NCBI RefSeq assembly: GCF_016808095.1
Contig: NC_068970.1
Location: 40,087,630-40,151,629, forward strand
Source: Vigna angularis
Lineage: Eukaryota > Streptophyta > Magnoliopsida > Fabales > Fabaceae
Reading direction: 5' to 3'
Length of the DNA: 64,000 bases
Both the position numbers and the translations under genes were made by a program. The notes below the pieces were generated by a model. That model made no database searches. It was not told the DNA's origin and saw only the letters and a program-made list of their open reading frames with translations. This document shows positions 36,050 through 49,545 of this stretch, one piece after another (within the stretch, counting starts at the first letter, position 1; each line of letters begins with the position of its first letter).

Positions 36050-36449
36050 TTGTATTTTGGTGACGTAATATTTTTCCCAACCGTGACGAACATGTGAATA
36101 CTGGGTAGGCCCATAACCCATTAATGCAATCATTTTCAAGCCCATAACCAAACTAACAGGATGAATTTGGATGTTTGAAGTCAATCACAACCAACGTCGC
36201 AGTGAGTCCATCGTAAAATACGAAATAAAATTGGTTGGGAAGTTCCCTCTCGCTGTTGGTCTTAGTCTTGGGCGATTTATGTCACGCGGACACTGAACCA
36301 AAGCAAAACCATTTCATCGTTGGATAATTTTATATAAATCATTGTTATACATTAAGTTAAATTTAATTGAACGCATACGAACAGAAGCAGACAAGCAAAA
36401 ACTGTCCACCTTCCATCTCTTTCGTTCCTCTGAGGAAACGCTGTCTGGC
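36050..36449 (+). promoter_or_regulatory. Putative promoter and 5' UTR of the metallopeptidase gene
   Basis: A TATA-like TATATAAATC lies at 36331-36340, about 110 bp before the chosen ATG at 36450. Upstream are TGACGTAA (36060-36067), an ACGT-core bZIP-type motif. Two motifs resembling TCP-bound site II elements, common in broadly expressed plant genes, also occur: TAGGCCCATAACCC (about 36105-36118) and AAGCCCATAACC (about 36138-36149). These assignments rest on motif matches only. Confidence 0.45.
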
Positions 36450-39400
36450 ATGGCGTTCGGGTCTTCCGAGGATGTCTCCGCTATCAAATTATTGCTCCTT
36501 CTGGCGGTCATGTACGGACTTCTGTCGGCGCTGACCTACTCCGTTGTCCACTTGAAGTTCGTGAATCCTCTCGGGAACGACGCGCCGCTCGATCGATTCT
36601 CTGAAGGAAGAACTATACAACATGTTCGAATGTTGTCCCAAGAGATCGACGGTCGTCAAGTGAGCCAAATTTAATTCCTTTTTCTTTTATAATTTGGAAA
36701 TGTGAAACCTTATCAGCGTTGTTTCGTCTTAATGATATTGTTTACAATTAGGGATCTTTATTGTGTGACAAGATAGCAATCGCTTTCCAGTAAGTGGAAT
36801 CCATCGCTTTTTCGTCGCTGTTATGAATTAATAAGTGCTGCTACTCGTACAGTAACTCGTATAATGTAATTTATATAACTATTTTTATTTTGAGAAGATA
36901 TGTATTAAAATATTTTAAAACTCATAACAAACATGATTTTTAATTCTAATTGGTTAAGAATGGGAAATTTTTTCACACAGTAGACACCTATGAAACTTAT
37001 CGTCTTAGTTGTAATGTTTTGTTGTACAGAAAAGATAACATTTTTCTTACGAATCTTAATTGGTTTTATGAATGTTGACTTTTGGTGCATTTATTAACAG
37101 GAAGGGCGTCCTGGTTTAAAAAAGGCAGCAGAATATATTAAGGGTCAGTTGGAAGTACTAAAGGAGCGAGCTAGCTCCAATGTCAGGTTGCAACAGTACT
37201 TTTTATAATTGTTTTATTATTATTTGTTACAATTCTTTTTCTCTTTTTCCTTGTTGGCCCACTTATTTGTTTTATTTAATACACGCTTTTAATGTATGTT
37301 TCTTTCTTTCTTTCTTTCTTTCTATCTTTCAATTTCTTGAACTCTGATTTGGTTTCCAACTTTTTACTCGCAGAATTGAGATTGAGGAGACTACTGTAAG
37401 TGGTTCCTTCAATATGTTGTTTTTGGGACACAACATAGCCCTTGGATACAGAAATCATACTAATATTATTATGAGGTACACTGGCAAATCAATATGGTCA
37501 TTTGTATTGGATTCAGATGTGTATTGGGTGGGATATATGAATGGTATTCTTGTGCTATAGTTATCCCTTAGGCTTCAAAGTCAAGCAGTTTTAACATTTC
37601 AAATTTGAATTTCCTTGTTTTAAGGGTAAACTTCCCTTAACACGCCTCTAGCTTTTCCATTGCCCACTTGAGAAAATATCGTCACTTGCAAATCACCATC
37701 TAAATTCAACTTATAGTTGATAGGTCACCACTTTGTTATCCAAACTGACCGACAAAGTTATACAACTGCTAGGAGTTAACTACTGAATTGAGCATAAACT
37801 GGACAAAAATTAAAGTTGTGGATGCCTTGTCAAGATCAATGCATGCAACTAAATGTCCACAATAGAAGGACATGCTGGAGTGGCCAGAACCGTGCAAGAA
37901 TTGCAGCATAATTGGAAAGGAATAAGGAAAGATGTTCCGCAACTTATAAGCAAATGTTTCACATACCACATCAAGTTAGATTTAGTAACATGAAAGCAAT
38001 TATTTCGATTGTTTCCAATCACCAATAAAATTTAGGAGGACATAAGAGCATGAATTTTGAACTGGCTTAAAATTATCAGTCTACCACTAGGACACATTAT
38101 CCTATTAGTGATTATTGATCATTGTCTAAGGCCACTTAGCACAACCATCATAGCTAATAATTCTAGTTTGCAAATTGCAGAAAAGTTCATTCACATTTGG
38201 CAGTTTATTGAATAATTTTCTTTCTGGTTGTGGCTAATTAAACAATTACGGTATTGCTGATATTTGTTTTTACTTGTACCACAATTGAGTGCAATCTTAC
38301 CCTGTTTTTTCTAACACCAGTTTTTATTTTTTCTGTGGAAATTATACATATTATTCCTCCAGAAAATTCAAAGAAGTATTAGTGTCATCTGTTTCCCTTC
38401 TTACATTTGGTCCTCTCCTTCCTCATTTTCAGTTCTCTGCAATGATGTGAACTTCTTCGAAGAAATTCATAATTGGGAACATCATACTGCTTGAATTGTC
38501 TTTAGATCACATGCACTGCTTGTGTTATAAATGGCATTAATCCTGAATCAAAGTTAAGGATTAAGTGACACAGAGTTGAAAGGGTTATTTTAAAGGGTGA
38601 ACTACATGGGAAATAAAGTTTAATTATCCCTTTGTTTAACCTGAATGTTGGTTAACATTGAAACTGTTAAACTAGAGTTTGGTTTCTTAAGTGGGATTCA
38701 TGTGGTCTTACATAATCCTTTTGGCCTAATGTAGTTTTTTAGTAGAAAAAAGTACCTTATAATTTAAAGTTAGAAGTCTTAAGATGTCCGGGCACTGACT
38801 GGGAATATGGCTAGAATATTTCTTATCAGGCTTTGGTAATCCTCACCCTTGAGTTATGGTTTTGGGTTGAGCTATAATCTGTAATTTTTATTATGGTATT
38901 AGGCCTCTCTAGTCTTAATGTTGGATTTCCTACTGATGTTTAGTCTTGCTAATTTCCTGTTCTAAACATCGAGTTGTAGGGGTGTGATTAGAGTTGTCAA
39001 TAGCAGCGAATCTCTATTTGCACTGACATAGCATTGCACTTCAAAATTTCAAAATAGCAGTTATCCAGCTATGTGCTATGCTCTTCTTTTAGTGGGCCAG
39101 CCACTATACACAGCTATGTGGGATCCGTAATTATGGGTTTGAGCTAACATGTCCATGTCCTACATTAGCTAGGATTATGGGCAGAATACTCCTTATTAGG
39201 CGTGAGCTATCTTCTCCCCTTGACTTAGCTTTTGGCACTGAGTTAGGCCTTGTTCATTTTTATTAAATTATAGGGCTTCCAATAAGGGGAAAAGAATTGA
39301 AAAAATGTATTAGACAAGCTTGCTTTTTACAATCTGAGTCAGCTCTATCAATGGGGTCACCTGCTAGTAACTTACGTTAACATTGTGACTATCATACAAT

Positions 39401-42400
39401 TAACGGAGTTTAAAATCATACACCTAATAGTTTCAAAGATAAACACGTTCAGAGGGTAAATTGAAAAAGAAATAGAGCTCCGTATATGGAATGGAAAATT
39501 TGAATGAAGTACATGTGGTGGTGGTAATCTTGATGTACTGTTCTTGCAATTAACAGTGGCATTTTAATGCAATCTCTCTTTCTGTTTGCTTTAATTTTTT
39601 AGTTTTCTAAATGATACTTCTCCTGGCAGGCACTACGTGACCTGGAAAAGTGATATACCATTTCTTAAACTGTAGAGTTGGAGTGAACATAAGGTAGGAA
39701 CTAATATGACTCTTTTAATATAAATTAACAAGGTTCATTGATGAAGAGGGTTACAGAAACAGTATTAGTAGATAATTATGTTCAATCTGAAGATCTCTGA
39801 AATATGGATATAATGATTAATTACTGAACATGATGTGTCAAGAATCAAGACTATAGTGAATCGTTATTGTACCTTAAGTGACTACATATATTTTATGTAC
39901 ATTATATAACAAAGAAGGTTATGTGAATGTAATACTCTGTTTGACATTTGTTGCCTCTCTTAGTGTAGTTTATTTTAATTAGACAATTGTTATTTCTGTT
40001 GTAGTTGTAGTTTTGTTAGACGGTTGGTTAGTGTAGCATTTTGTCAGAGGATTGGTTTGTGTAACTGTTATGTTAGAACTTGTATTAGAGCTTTGTATAT
40101 ATTCTTCTGATAACAGAGTCTCATTCTTCTCATCTTGTATTTTTTACCCTCTTCAAAGTAATAAATCAGTGTATCAGTTTTCTATTACTGTATCCAGAGC
40201 ACATTGATTCTTTTTCATGACTTTTGTCAGAATTCTTGATGGTGATGTTTCTTCAATTTCAGTGACTGCTTCGACTTCTCCTTCATGACAATAACTGCTC
40301 AGACCTCTTTGATTCCAGTGGCTGCTCCAGCCACTATTTCTCATCAAATCATGAAAAGACTTGATGAAAGAATTTTTTGTTGTTTCAACAACAAATTGAA
40401 TCTGTTATCAAAGCCTGTAGCCTTCATGGCTTTGTTGTTTCTTTCTCCCTTTATTCCGATGGGTTTTCTTTTTGAAAGTGATCGTGATCAAAATCACATC
40501 AATGCAGCATATCTAGACTGTTGGTTAGTGTAACTGCTTTGTTACACAATTACCACTAACTTGTAACTTAGCTTGGTATACACTCTTCTGTTAATCTAGA
40601 CTGTTGATTAGTGTAACTGCTTTGCTTTGTTACACAATTACAACTAACTTGTAACTGAGCTTTGTATATCATCTTCTGTTAATTGAGTCTCATATTGATC
40701 TTGTATCTTTTACCCTCTCCCTAATAATAAATCAGTGTATCAGTTTTTTTTATCATGTTAACATATGATGAAGAACTAAGCTTGTATAGGATCATTTCCA
40801 ACAATTTCCACCAAACAATAGACAAAACAAAAACTTGTGGAAGGGACCAAAGACAAAGAAACTTCAATCTACCTTGGTTAAATTCTCACTAAGTTCTTCA
40901 TTGGACGTTGTGGTCGTTATCTTTGAGTTTCCAATTCAAAGTGACGGGTCTTTCTCTAGTCATCAATTTCTCTTGGTTGTCATTTCAATCAAGGTAAATT
41001 GGAATTTTTTTTCATCTTTGATCCCTTATACATTTTCTGTTTTGTCAATCGCTCGGTAAATGTTGTCAAAAATTATCCTGCACAAGGTTAGTTTTCCCAT
41101 AATATATATGTCTGAGTTTAAGGAATATTGACTGCATTTTTTTTTTATTTTACTGCAGGATGTCATCTATGGCTTCAAAAGAGACTGATCCATCAGTTTT
41201 AGTGAATGGACATTTTGATAGTCCCCTTGGTTCCCCTGGTGCTGGTGACTGTGGTTCATGTGTTGGTGAGTAGTAGCTACATTTGAAGTCATCATTGAAT
41301 TTAAGAGAGATTATATTTGGGAAATCTGTACATTACCTTTGAGCATTCTAAATTGTATGTTTATCTTATTTCCTCCCTTTTCAGCATCTATGCTGGAAAT
41401 TGCAAGACTAATAGTCGACTCTGGTTGGGTTCCCCACCGCCCAGTTATTTTCCTTTTTAATGGTGCTGAGGAACTTTTTATGTTGGTAGGAAGTTTGTCT
41501 CTGCAGGATAATGATTTATTCATGTGTGGATTTTACCATAATGAGCTAATGTTGTGTTGTTTACTTCTAATGCTTAAGGGTTCACATGGGTTCATGAAGA
41601 CACATAAGTGGCGTGACACAATAGGAGCTTTTATAAATGTGGAGGCATCAGGGACTGGAGGGCCTGGTAAGTGTCATGCAAATATTCTATTATTACTAGT
41701 AGTAGGATAATGAGCCAATCTTCAGTGTTTCTCTCCATCAACTTATGATGTGTGCCATACATTACATTTTCACTGAATAATGTTGCTAAACATAACAGAT
41801 TTAGTTTGCCAATCTGGACCAAGTTCTTGGCCTTCTAATGTCTACGCAGAAGCAGCAATATACCCTATGGCTAATAGTGCAGCTGCGGTTATGTTTCTCT
41901 TCTAACCTTCCTATATCTTTAATACTCTATGGTGCTGGTTGGCCATAAATTTTTGTATTTCCTAATTCAAACATGAATTTTCCATTTCAACATACAGGAT
42001 GTTTTCCCTGTTATTCCTGGAGATACTGATTACCGGATATTTTCCCAAGACTATGGGAATATTCCTGGGCTTGACATTATATTTCTCCTTGGTGGATACT
42101 TTTACCATACCTCATCTGATACAGTAGAGAGACTGTTGTACGTATCTTACATACTTGATTCGGTACAAGATATTTTTGATTGAACTTTTATAACTTTTTC
42201 TTGCAAAAGTGTGTAAGTATAACTCTTTCTCAGGCCTGGAAGCATCCAAGCACGTGGAGAAAATTTGTTTAGCATAATCAAGACATTTACTAATTCTTCT
42301 AAGCTACAAAACACCTATCAGACAAATTACAGTGAAGTTACCACGAGCATATTCAATGATGAGCGGGCTGTATTCTTTGATTATTTCTCATGGTTTATGG

Positions 42401-45400
42401 TATGCACTGATGTTGGCAGAATTCTGCTTTTTCTAATGATCCGATACTCCTTTTGATAATCAAAGCAATATAATCTTCAGAATTGGCCCATCTTGCTATT
42501 TTGTTGTCTTATATTTCAATTGTGGATTTTCAGATATTTTATTCCAGAAGAGTGGCTAAAATTCTTCATAGTATTCCTATCTTCTTCCTTGTTTTTCCCT
42601 TTACACATGGTAGATCACATTCTTGGTCAGCAGCCTTGTGTGATTTTATAAAAGGTAGATTTTTGCCTGGTTACTGTCATTTAACTTTTTGATATGATAT
42701 TTCTAAATGGTCTCCTTGTTAATCACTTTAAATTTTTGCCTCAATATTCTGTGAGTATTTTTTTCCTGTGTTATTGTAGAAGAATTTAAATATTATTTGT
42801 TGACACTTTGAATAACATTTTATAATTTCTTGGATGTGCAGGTATTTTTATCCACACATTTGGAATTATATTGGCAGTTGTTGTTCCTGTTGTGTTTTCT
42901 ATCTTGAGATTACTGTTGTCTTCTCAGACAATGAATTGGTACGTTCATTTAAAGTTAGCTTTTGGATTCTTGTAGTTAGTGAAAGATTTTTTGTAGTGTA
43001 ACTTTTGGTTTCTTGCAGTTAGTGCCAGAATTGTTTTTTATTAACCAAATGAGATTGAGAGAACAAAGTATGATGGAGCTTCAATTTAATATTCGTCCAG
43101 TCAAATGTGAAGATTTTGAAGTGACTTTTTTGTGGCCATTAAAGTATCTTAGGTGTAATAATTTAAAATCATAATACATTTTCTGTAATCATGTGTTAAC
43201 TAAATTGATAAAACCCAGGTTTGCTAATCCATACTTGGCTTTCCTGATGTTTGTACCCTGTGCACTTACTGGGCTTTTAATTCCAAGAATTATCTGGAGA
43301 CGCTTTCCACTTTCTCAAGACGTTTCAATTGTCAAGGCATCTGAACAGGTATTGTGGAATATTGAAATGGGTTTAACAAGTCTATTCTGATCCGTGTCTT
43401 CATAGTTTATTTTTTATGAAATGATCATTAATAAATTTGTCACTACGTGATAGACTTTTTTTTTTCTTTTTTAAATAAAAATCAAGATCTGACTTTATTT
43501 TGACAAACTTGTTACGTTAACAAAAGAAAAATTGTCTGATAAAAGAAAATTTGCCAAACATCTACTTTGTTCTTGATTCTGTCAGTTATCAAATGAAATA
43601 TATTGTCTGATAGAAAGACTTCCGACGTCCAACAATATTGTCTATAGAATTAGCTTATCCACTTTGGCTTGTGCTGCCTTCATGCATGATCTTTATAAAT
43701 ATGACTTTGTGTGGTGTTCTGAATTTGAGCATATTCTAGAGTGATTTCAATTTGTCCTGTTGGTGGAAGTCCGAACTGCCTAACTGTTTTGTTTGACACA
43801 TAAATTGCCAGGCACTATCTGATGAAGCAAGCTTCTGGGGAGGATTTGGATTCTATGCCATATTAACTATGGTGTGCTTATTTAAAATACAGCCAGACAA
43901 TATGATTCTTTTTCCTCGTGCTTTAATGTATTCTCTTGAATATTTTGCTTGGCTAAAACAATTTATTGAAAACAGGCTTATCTTGTAGCTGGGCTGAGTG
44001 GAGGTTTTGTGACATTTTTTGTGTGCGCTTCCATGCTTCCTGCGTGGTTATTTTTTTGCCTGTCAGTCAAATTCTTTGGACAAAGGTCACTCAGGTTGAT
44101 TGTGAATACTTATTTAATTGTAACCACCTCATGTACTACTTTTGTACAGATAAATTTGTGTCTTGCTTCATCTTATGTCTTACAGCCCCCACTGTTATTT
44201 TACTCCCTTCACAGTGCAATAGATTTGTTTTGCATATTCACTGTTGTTATATGCATGCTATCATCTAATATTATTTCTTTTGGCAAGTGATATTCATTTC
44301 AATAATCCTTTTTTGTTTTTTTGCTCTCCAGGTCTACAATGTTTTACATATTACCTCTAGTTCCATGCCTTGCATATTCTGTTTATTTTGGTGGCTTTCT
44401 TGTCCAGTTTCTGATAGAGAAGATGGGAATGATGGGTTCTCTTCCTCTACCATATGGTTAGTTTATATACACACACCTCAATAATTAAATTAATGTATTA
44501 TAAATTGCCCTTCTTAAGGTTTAGTATGATAAATAGACCATTTAGGTGGAATCACTAAGCTTTATGCTACTGCATTTGAATAGGTACATTTGTAAGTATG
44601 TTTGTTTAAATATATGGGCTATCTTGCCGGAGGTTTCCTTTATTGGAACTCATCATTAATAGTATTAAAGCTAGCAATTTCACAATGCTCAAAATGTATG
44701 CAGCCTGATCCAATCTTTGTTGCAGGGCACTATGTTCCTGATATTATTGTGGCTGCATTAATTGGAATTGTGACTGGTTGGTGCACAGGCCCTCTAATGC
44801 CCATATGTGGGCATTGGTTAGCCAGGTCATCCATCTTGCAATTTCTGCTTCATCTTAGTGTGTTTGGTTTAGCTTTATCATCTCAGTTTTTTCCTTACAC
44901 CACGTCTGCACCTAAGAGGATTGTTTTTCAGCATACTTTCCACACTGCAGGTATAGATAACCAGAAATGGTTGCCTTCTGTAGTAATGAATAAATCTTGT
45001 GAATATAACGTGTTTATTTAAGTTCCTCTAATTCTTTCCTTTTCTATTATCATTGTAGCACTCCAAATATCTTTTTATTCTCTATTTTTTATCTAACTTC
45101 TAGCATTTTCCCCATGGTTTGGCAGGCTCTAGTCAGATTCTGGAATCCACTTATGATTTTTCTGTAACTGATTCCAATTCTTTACTTTTCCTTTTCAAAC
45201 ACTCACCTGAAGTGGCAAAGGAATTGAATGTTACTTCAGAGTTTTCATTTGAATCTGCATCATTTTCTAAACGCAATGATTGGATGGTATGTTGGATGCC
45301 GATTTTATTATTTTCATCCTTTCTCATCAGCACTTTTTCATCTCACTTAATTGAAAGGGTAATGAGTGAAACAAGATTTTCGTCCACATTTATTGTTATT

Positions 45401-46942
45401 CTTAATCTCTTTAATTAATGGACTTCAAGGTTGCGTCACATTCTTTAGCAGTTGCAAAATATTGAGTTAATTTTAGCAGTTAGAATACTTTTAAGAACAC
45501 ATTAGTATATGTTATGATTTGCCACGGCTATTTGATCTCATTCTCTTTGCAGGCAATTTTTCCAGTTTCTTTTCTCTTTTCAAACAGTCTGAAGTTCCCT
45601 GCACAAAAAGATGATATTTTGAAACAGTATGAGTACTTTCCAGAATTGTCTATTCAAAATTCATCATTAAATTCTGTAAAAGGACCGAGAAGAGTTCACT
45701 TGGAGCTTTCTTTAGGGTATGTATATCATGTTGCTTGCTACTAGCGTGGTTAATCTGCGTAGTAAAAACTACAAGTTATGTTCCATATGATTTCATATTT
45801 TTCTTTGTGGTGACCTAGTATGGAAATCTTGATTTAGTTGCTTCAAAACCTTTTCCATGTTGGTAGCATACAATAAGAGTCAGTGCGTGAGAATTATTTC
45901 AGAGATACAAATTATGATATTAGTTGGATTACTGGTCTATTTGTTTTTTCAACTTGGTTTGTTCTTACACAGGTGCCTGTCTCCTTAGAGAATGTAATAA
46001 TGGGGAAATATGCTGTGATATAATCTGTTATTTGAATCCATATAGTATTTAATTTTGCAGACATTATGTGATCTTTTTCCCTACAAAAATAAATTCTTGT
46101 GTAATGGTTTTAGCTGAAATTTGTTTTCAAAGATCTAAAATTGGTTTTCTACACCACCTTGTGTGAACTGAAAACAGTTTAAGAAAAGTTAAGTGAAAGT
46201 ACTTAACTTTTCTCTTTGTTTTCATGTATAACTGGATTTATCTTCCTTTTAGCTCCTTGCAAGAGGTCTGGGTTGCGGTTCTCAACATAACTGGTCCTTT
46301 ATCAAGTTGGTCATTTGCAGATAATCTGCTTCCAGGTATGAAAACTGTTTACTCATGGGCAGGTCTAAACCTCAATTATTGTTACAAAATCACCCGGAAT
46401 CATGTCAAAAATCACACCATCCACATCATAGATGTCCAGTTACAAACTTTACACTTGAAATGTCTTGATGTGAGGAGAGTGTTGAAAATCTTCGATTAAT
46501 GTGACCATAATAGTAATGTATGAGTGGAGGGCAGCACTCATCCGAAAACTAGCTTTTGGAGTTAAGTTAGGTCCAAACTCAAAATTCTAAGAGTTAGGTA
46601 ATATCTTTTCATTGCCTAATGTAGCTTGCACTTGGCACAGGAACTGAAATCTTTGGTGGTGGTCCACAATCATATATATGTCGTCTTAGTGGTCCTAGTG
46701 ATGGGAATTGGACCTTCTGGTTAGAGGTAAAATTTGATGCTCTTTTAACTTCTTTTTACTATAACAGTGTAACTTACTATTTTGTTTGATGATGCCAGGC
46801 TAATAGCTCTGAAGCATTAAGAGTCGACGTTGCAGTTTTAGACCAAAAGTTGGTTGATCCAATGAAGAGATTGAAGGATCTTTTCCCTGACTGGGTTGAT
46901 GTTACGGCCTATTCAAGTTTTATGTCTAGCTATATCTTATAA
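36450..46942 (+). CDS. ERMP1-like M28 family zinc metallopeptidase, multi-pass membrane protein (21 exons)
   Basis: The exons are 36450-36659, 37101-37186, 37374-37475, 41159-41265, 41385-41485, 41579-41666, 41799-41887, 41998-42137, 42234-42399, 42534-42654, 42842-42938, 43219-43348, 43812-43871, 43976-44094, 44332-44456, 44726-44950, 45126-45286, 45553-45716, 46253-46335, 46641-46726 and 46799-46942. All have GT-AG borders and stay in frame, giving 867 residues. A membrane anchor spans about residues 13-33. The lumenal M28 domain (about 100-330) has the expected metal and catalytic set: H151 in NGHFDSP, D163 in GAGD, E197-E198 in NGAEE, E224 in VEASG and H298 in YHTSSD. Several hydrophobic helices follow (about 375-650) and then a soluble tail. 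Length and layout match plant relatives such as Arabidopsis At1g67420 (recalled) and animal ERMP1. An endomembrane aminopeptidase role is inferred. The upstream in-frame ATG at 36342 was not used because its extra residues precede the anchor and lie in the expected 5' UTR. Exon 7 ends GCG|GT. Confidence 0.93.
40014..40760 (+). mobile_element. Short copia-derived element in intron 3
   Basis: Lies in the 3.7-kb third intron of the metallopeptidase gene. LTR 1 (about 40014-40187) and LTR 2 (about 40516-40756) share GTTGGTTAGTGTA and AATAAATCAGTGTATCAGTT. TATCCAGAGC follows LTR 1 (40191-40200), a variant of the copia tRNA-Met primer site. The piece between them (40285-40450) reads HQIMKRLDERIFCCFNNKLN, matching the N-terminal gag motif HQI..KLDE.NF..W of plant copia elements with the tryptophan lost. 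LTR 2 has an internal roughly 90-bp duplication. pol is absent. Confidence 0.7.
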
Positions 46943-47757
46943 TTCTTAATAAACAAGTCTTGTAAGGACAATTTATTTGTTTTAATACCGCATTTGTATA
47001 GACTAGTCATAGAAATTGATATAAGAACTGATCATTTAGTATGCTAATCCCATTTTCAACATAAAACTTTATTCTTTACGCAAACGTTCTTGCCAAAAAG
47101 AAAAAAAAAAGTTGCATGGTATTAATACATGCAAAACCAGAACCAATTTGATTATAAATCTGGACTGGGGCATTAAGTTTAGCGAATACTTATAATTATA
47201 ATTTACAATTTTCAGATGATGGATGCTCATCGTGCCTTTGTCCTCTTCATTTAGTTTTACTTTTAAATGGTACCTCTGCAAATCATGAGCATTTATACCA
47301 AAGATTGGAACTTGATGTTACAGATGAAAGTTCCTTTCGTGCTTGATTGATATAGCGTGGTGATCATTGCACCTAATTTATATACCAAGCCTAAGGACTC
47401 AGTTTTGACAAAAAAAGGAACAAATTTAGCATATTGTCCTAAATGCTGCCACTGTCATTGAATGAAAGTAATTGGCAAATCATAGCGATATATAACATGT
47501 GGAGATTATGATGGTACATGGAATTCAATCAGATCTCAGTTCAATAAGCTTCCATCTTTTGTATCATTTTCTTTTGTCAAAATTGAGTTGTGATGTATGA
47601 AAGTAATTCTAGGTGTCTTAATTATACGAAAAACATACAAAATGAAGAATCTTGAATAGAAGGATTCCAATTTGTTATTGAGGAAGAAGAGAGTACAGAA
47701 ACTTACGACATATTATATTTTTCTACCATAACTGCTAACAACAGTTCTCACACACAC

Positions 47758-47759
<2 letters not shown>
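46943..47759 (+). other. 3' flank of the metallopeptidase gene
   Basis: AATAAA at about 46948 is a possible poly(A) signal close to the stop codon. The rest is AT-rich with no gene or identified repeat. Confidence 0.4.

Positions 47760-47853
<94 letters not shown>
47760..47853. repeat. (TA)n microsatellite
   Basis: About 47 uninterrupted TA units, preceded by a short CA run (47749-47757). Confidence 0.98.
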
Positions 47854-47856
<3 letters not shown>

Positions 47857-48059
47857 GTGAGTCATGTTCGTCAATTTTTTTTTTTTTTAAATTTAACATT
47901 GATTGTAAATCTTATGATAATTTCTTCGAAGAAACATGATCAAATTGCTAAAGCAATAATTATTGCCAATTTATTGAAACTCTGGTAATGGACTTAATTA
48001 AATAGACACTTTACCAAGAGCTATAGATACTCAATAGAGATCTTATTTGAATTTAGCTT

Positions 48060-49010
48060 ATCATGCATTCATGAGACTAGTTGTGAAGTTCTTAAAAAAA
48101 ACTAAAGAAGAAGGCAATTATTCTCACCTTATGTTAATAGTGCTTATGATATTCTCATATCTTTTGAAATCATTTTTTTTTGTTTCATGAGAGATATCTT
48201 GATAATAACCTATGAGCTTTGTCATGCTTTGCAATGTAAGAATCAAGATATATTGAATGCAATGTTTTTTGTTTTCACAATAAAAACTTTGATTCAAAGA
48301 ATGAGGGAATCACGTTGAGAAAGTTTTTTCAAGGAACTCAAATCATTTTGTGAAAAGCATGAAATCAACATTCATAAGCTAACTACCTTGTATTTTCCTA
48401 GAAGAGGTCGATGTTGAAAAAATGTTGATAACATTCCAGTTGAACATTATTATTGTAAAATTTGATCATTGATACACTTGATACTTAGTTGTAGGAGCTT
48501 AAGAGTATATTTTGTGATAATATGATGGAGTTACTTACTTTGAGTGAAACTTTAGATCTAAAAGGGCTTTACAAATCATTTAATGTGGAAAATTTTTTTG
48601 AATCGACATTAAAGTTTTATTCTAATGATTGTATTGAACATGAAAAGTTGCATCTTAGAATACAAGCTTAATATTATGAATTTGATGTTCCATTTCATTT
48701 GGAAATGAAAAATTTATCAACAAATTTTGAACCATGTCAAGAATTGTTAAACACAAGAAAATATTTGGCTTATTTCATGATTGATCGTTTAATTCAATTG
48801 GTATTAACTCTACTTATTTCAATTACTACAACTAAGAGATCTTTTTTAGCTATGAAGTGTTGACAAAAGAATATGGACATCTTAGAGTATTTTTAGTGAT
48901 GATGACTCATGGAGAAGTGTTGAAGATTTAAAGAATACTTAGATTCAAGAGTTACTGAGATGTTAAAAGCAATGAAAGATAAACAAGAAGCTGCTGATTC
49001 ACAAAATACT
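48060..49010 (+). pseudogene. hAT transposase relic, copy 1 (DUF4371/HAT dimerisation type)
   Basis: Broken frames match plant hAT transposases of the zinc-finger/DUF4371 type. In order they read EILIITYELCHALQCKNQDI (I..L...LQ.K.QDI.NA), FCEKHEINIHKL, PRRGR, then LDLKGLYKSFN, and a C-terminal dimerisation motif, IQLVLTLLISITTTKRSFLAMK (family: LVLTLPVSTATTERSFSAMK). Stops and frameshifts are frequent. The catalytic core is incomplete, so it is not functional. A close relative lies at 52728-53345. Confidence 0.7.
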
Positions 49011-49545
49011 TAGATTCAACAGTGTTTCAATGATTCACTTATCCAAATGTGACAATTTTAAACAACTCAATCAACCAATCTTAGATACAATGAGTCAAAT
49101 AACTTATGGACACTTAATTGGTTTCAAAATCAATTTAGAAAACTTGAATAAGACACTATGAAATGATTGCTAAGATGTTCAACAATGAACTAGTGGTAAA
49201 CCAGAATTTAAAATTGGAAAATTGACTCAAACAAGGAAATGCAGTTTCGGCTAACTGCTTTTAAAAACTCTTTTGCTGTGATTTTCACAATGGCAACCAA
49301 ATAATGAAAGATTAAAAAGACAAGCAGAACACAATGCAACAACACAGTTTAAACAACACTTAGCTCAATCACGTGGTGCTCAGACCAAGGCTTTGGATAC
49401 CACTTAATGGAGTTACTCCCTAATCTAAAGCATCAATTTCAAAAGCAGAATACCATAGAACTCTCTTATCCTTTTGTAAACTTATCCTGCAAAACAAAAC
49501 AATAGAGTTTTGGTCCCTACAATCTCATTTGGGTCCTTTGAGGTT
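49011..49545. other. Junction region between hAT relic and copia element
   Basis: AT-rich. It contains GGATACCACTTAATGGAG (about 49395-49412), a possible minus-strand primer-site remnant. No firm boundary was seen. Confidence 0.3.

Noticed and set aside
36342..36449. Upstream in-frame ATG as start of the metallopeptidase
   Set aside because: It lies only a few bases after the TATA-like box, where the 5' UTR is expected. The added residues precede the membrane anchor and do not resemble family N-termini. The ATG at 36450 gives the usual length.
39629..39675. Extra exon of the metallopeptidase (CAG|GCACTACGTGACCTGGAAAAG)
   Set aside because: The acceptor looks usable, but it meets a stop codon after eight residues. 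Exon 3 joins exon 4 in phase without it.
44085..44094. Earlier splice donor AAAG|GTCACT at the end of exon 14
   Set aside because: It also keeps the frame but deletes three residues (RSL). The donor CAG|GTTGAT at 44094 gives GQRSLRSTMFY, which fits the family better from memory. It remains possible.
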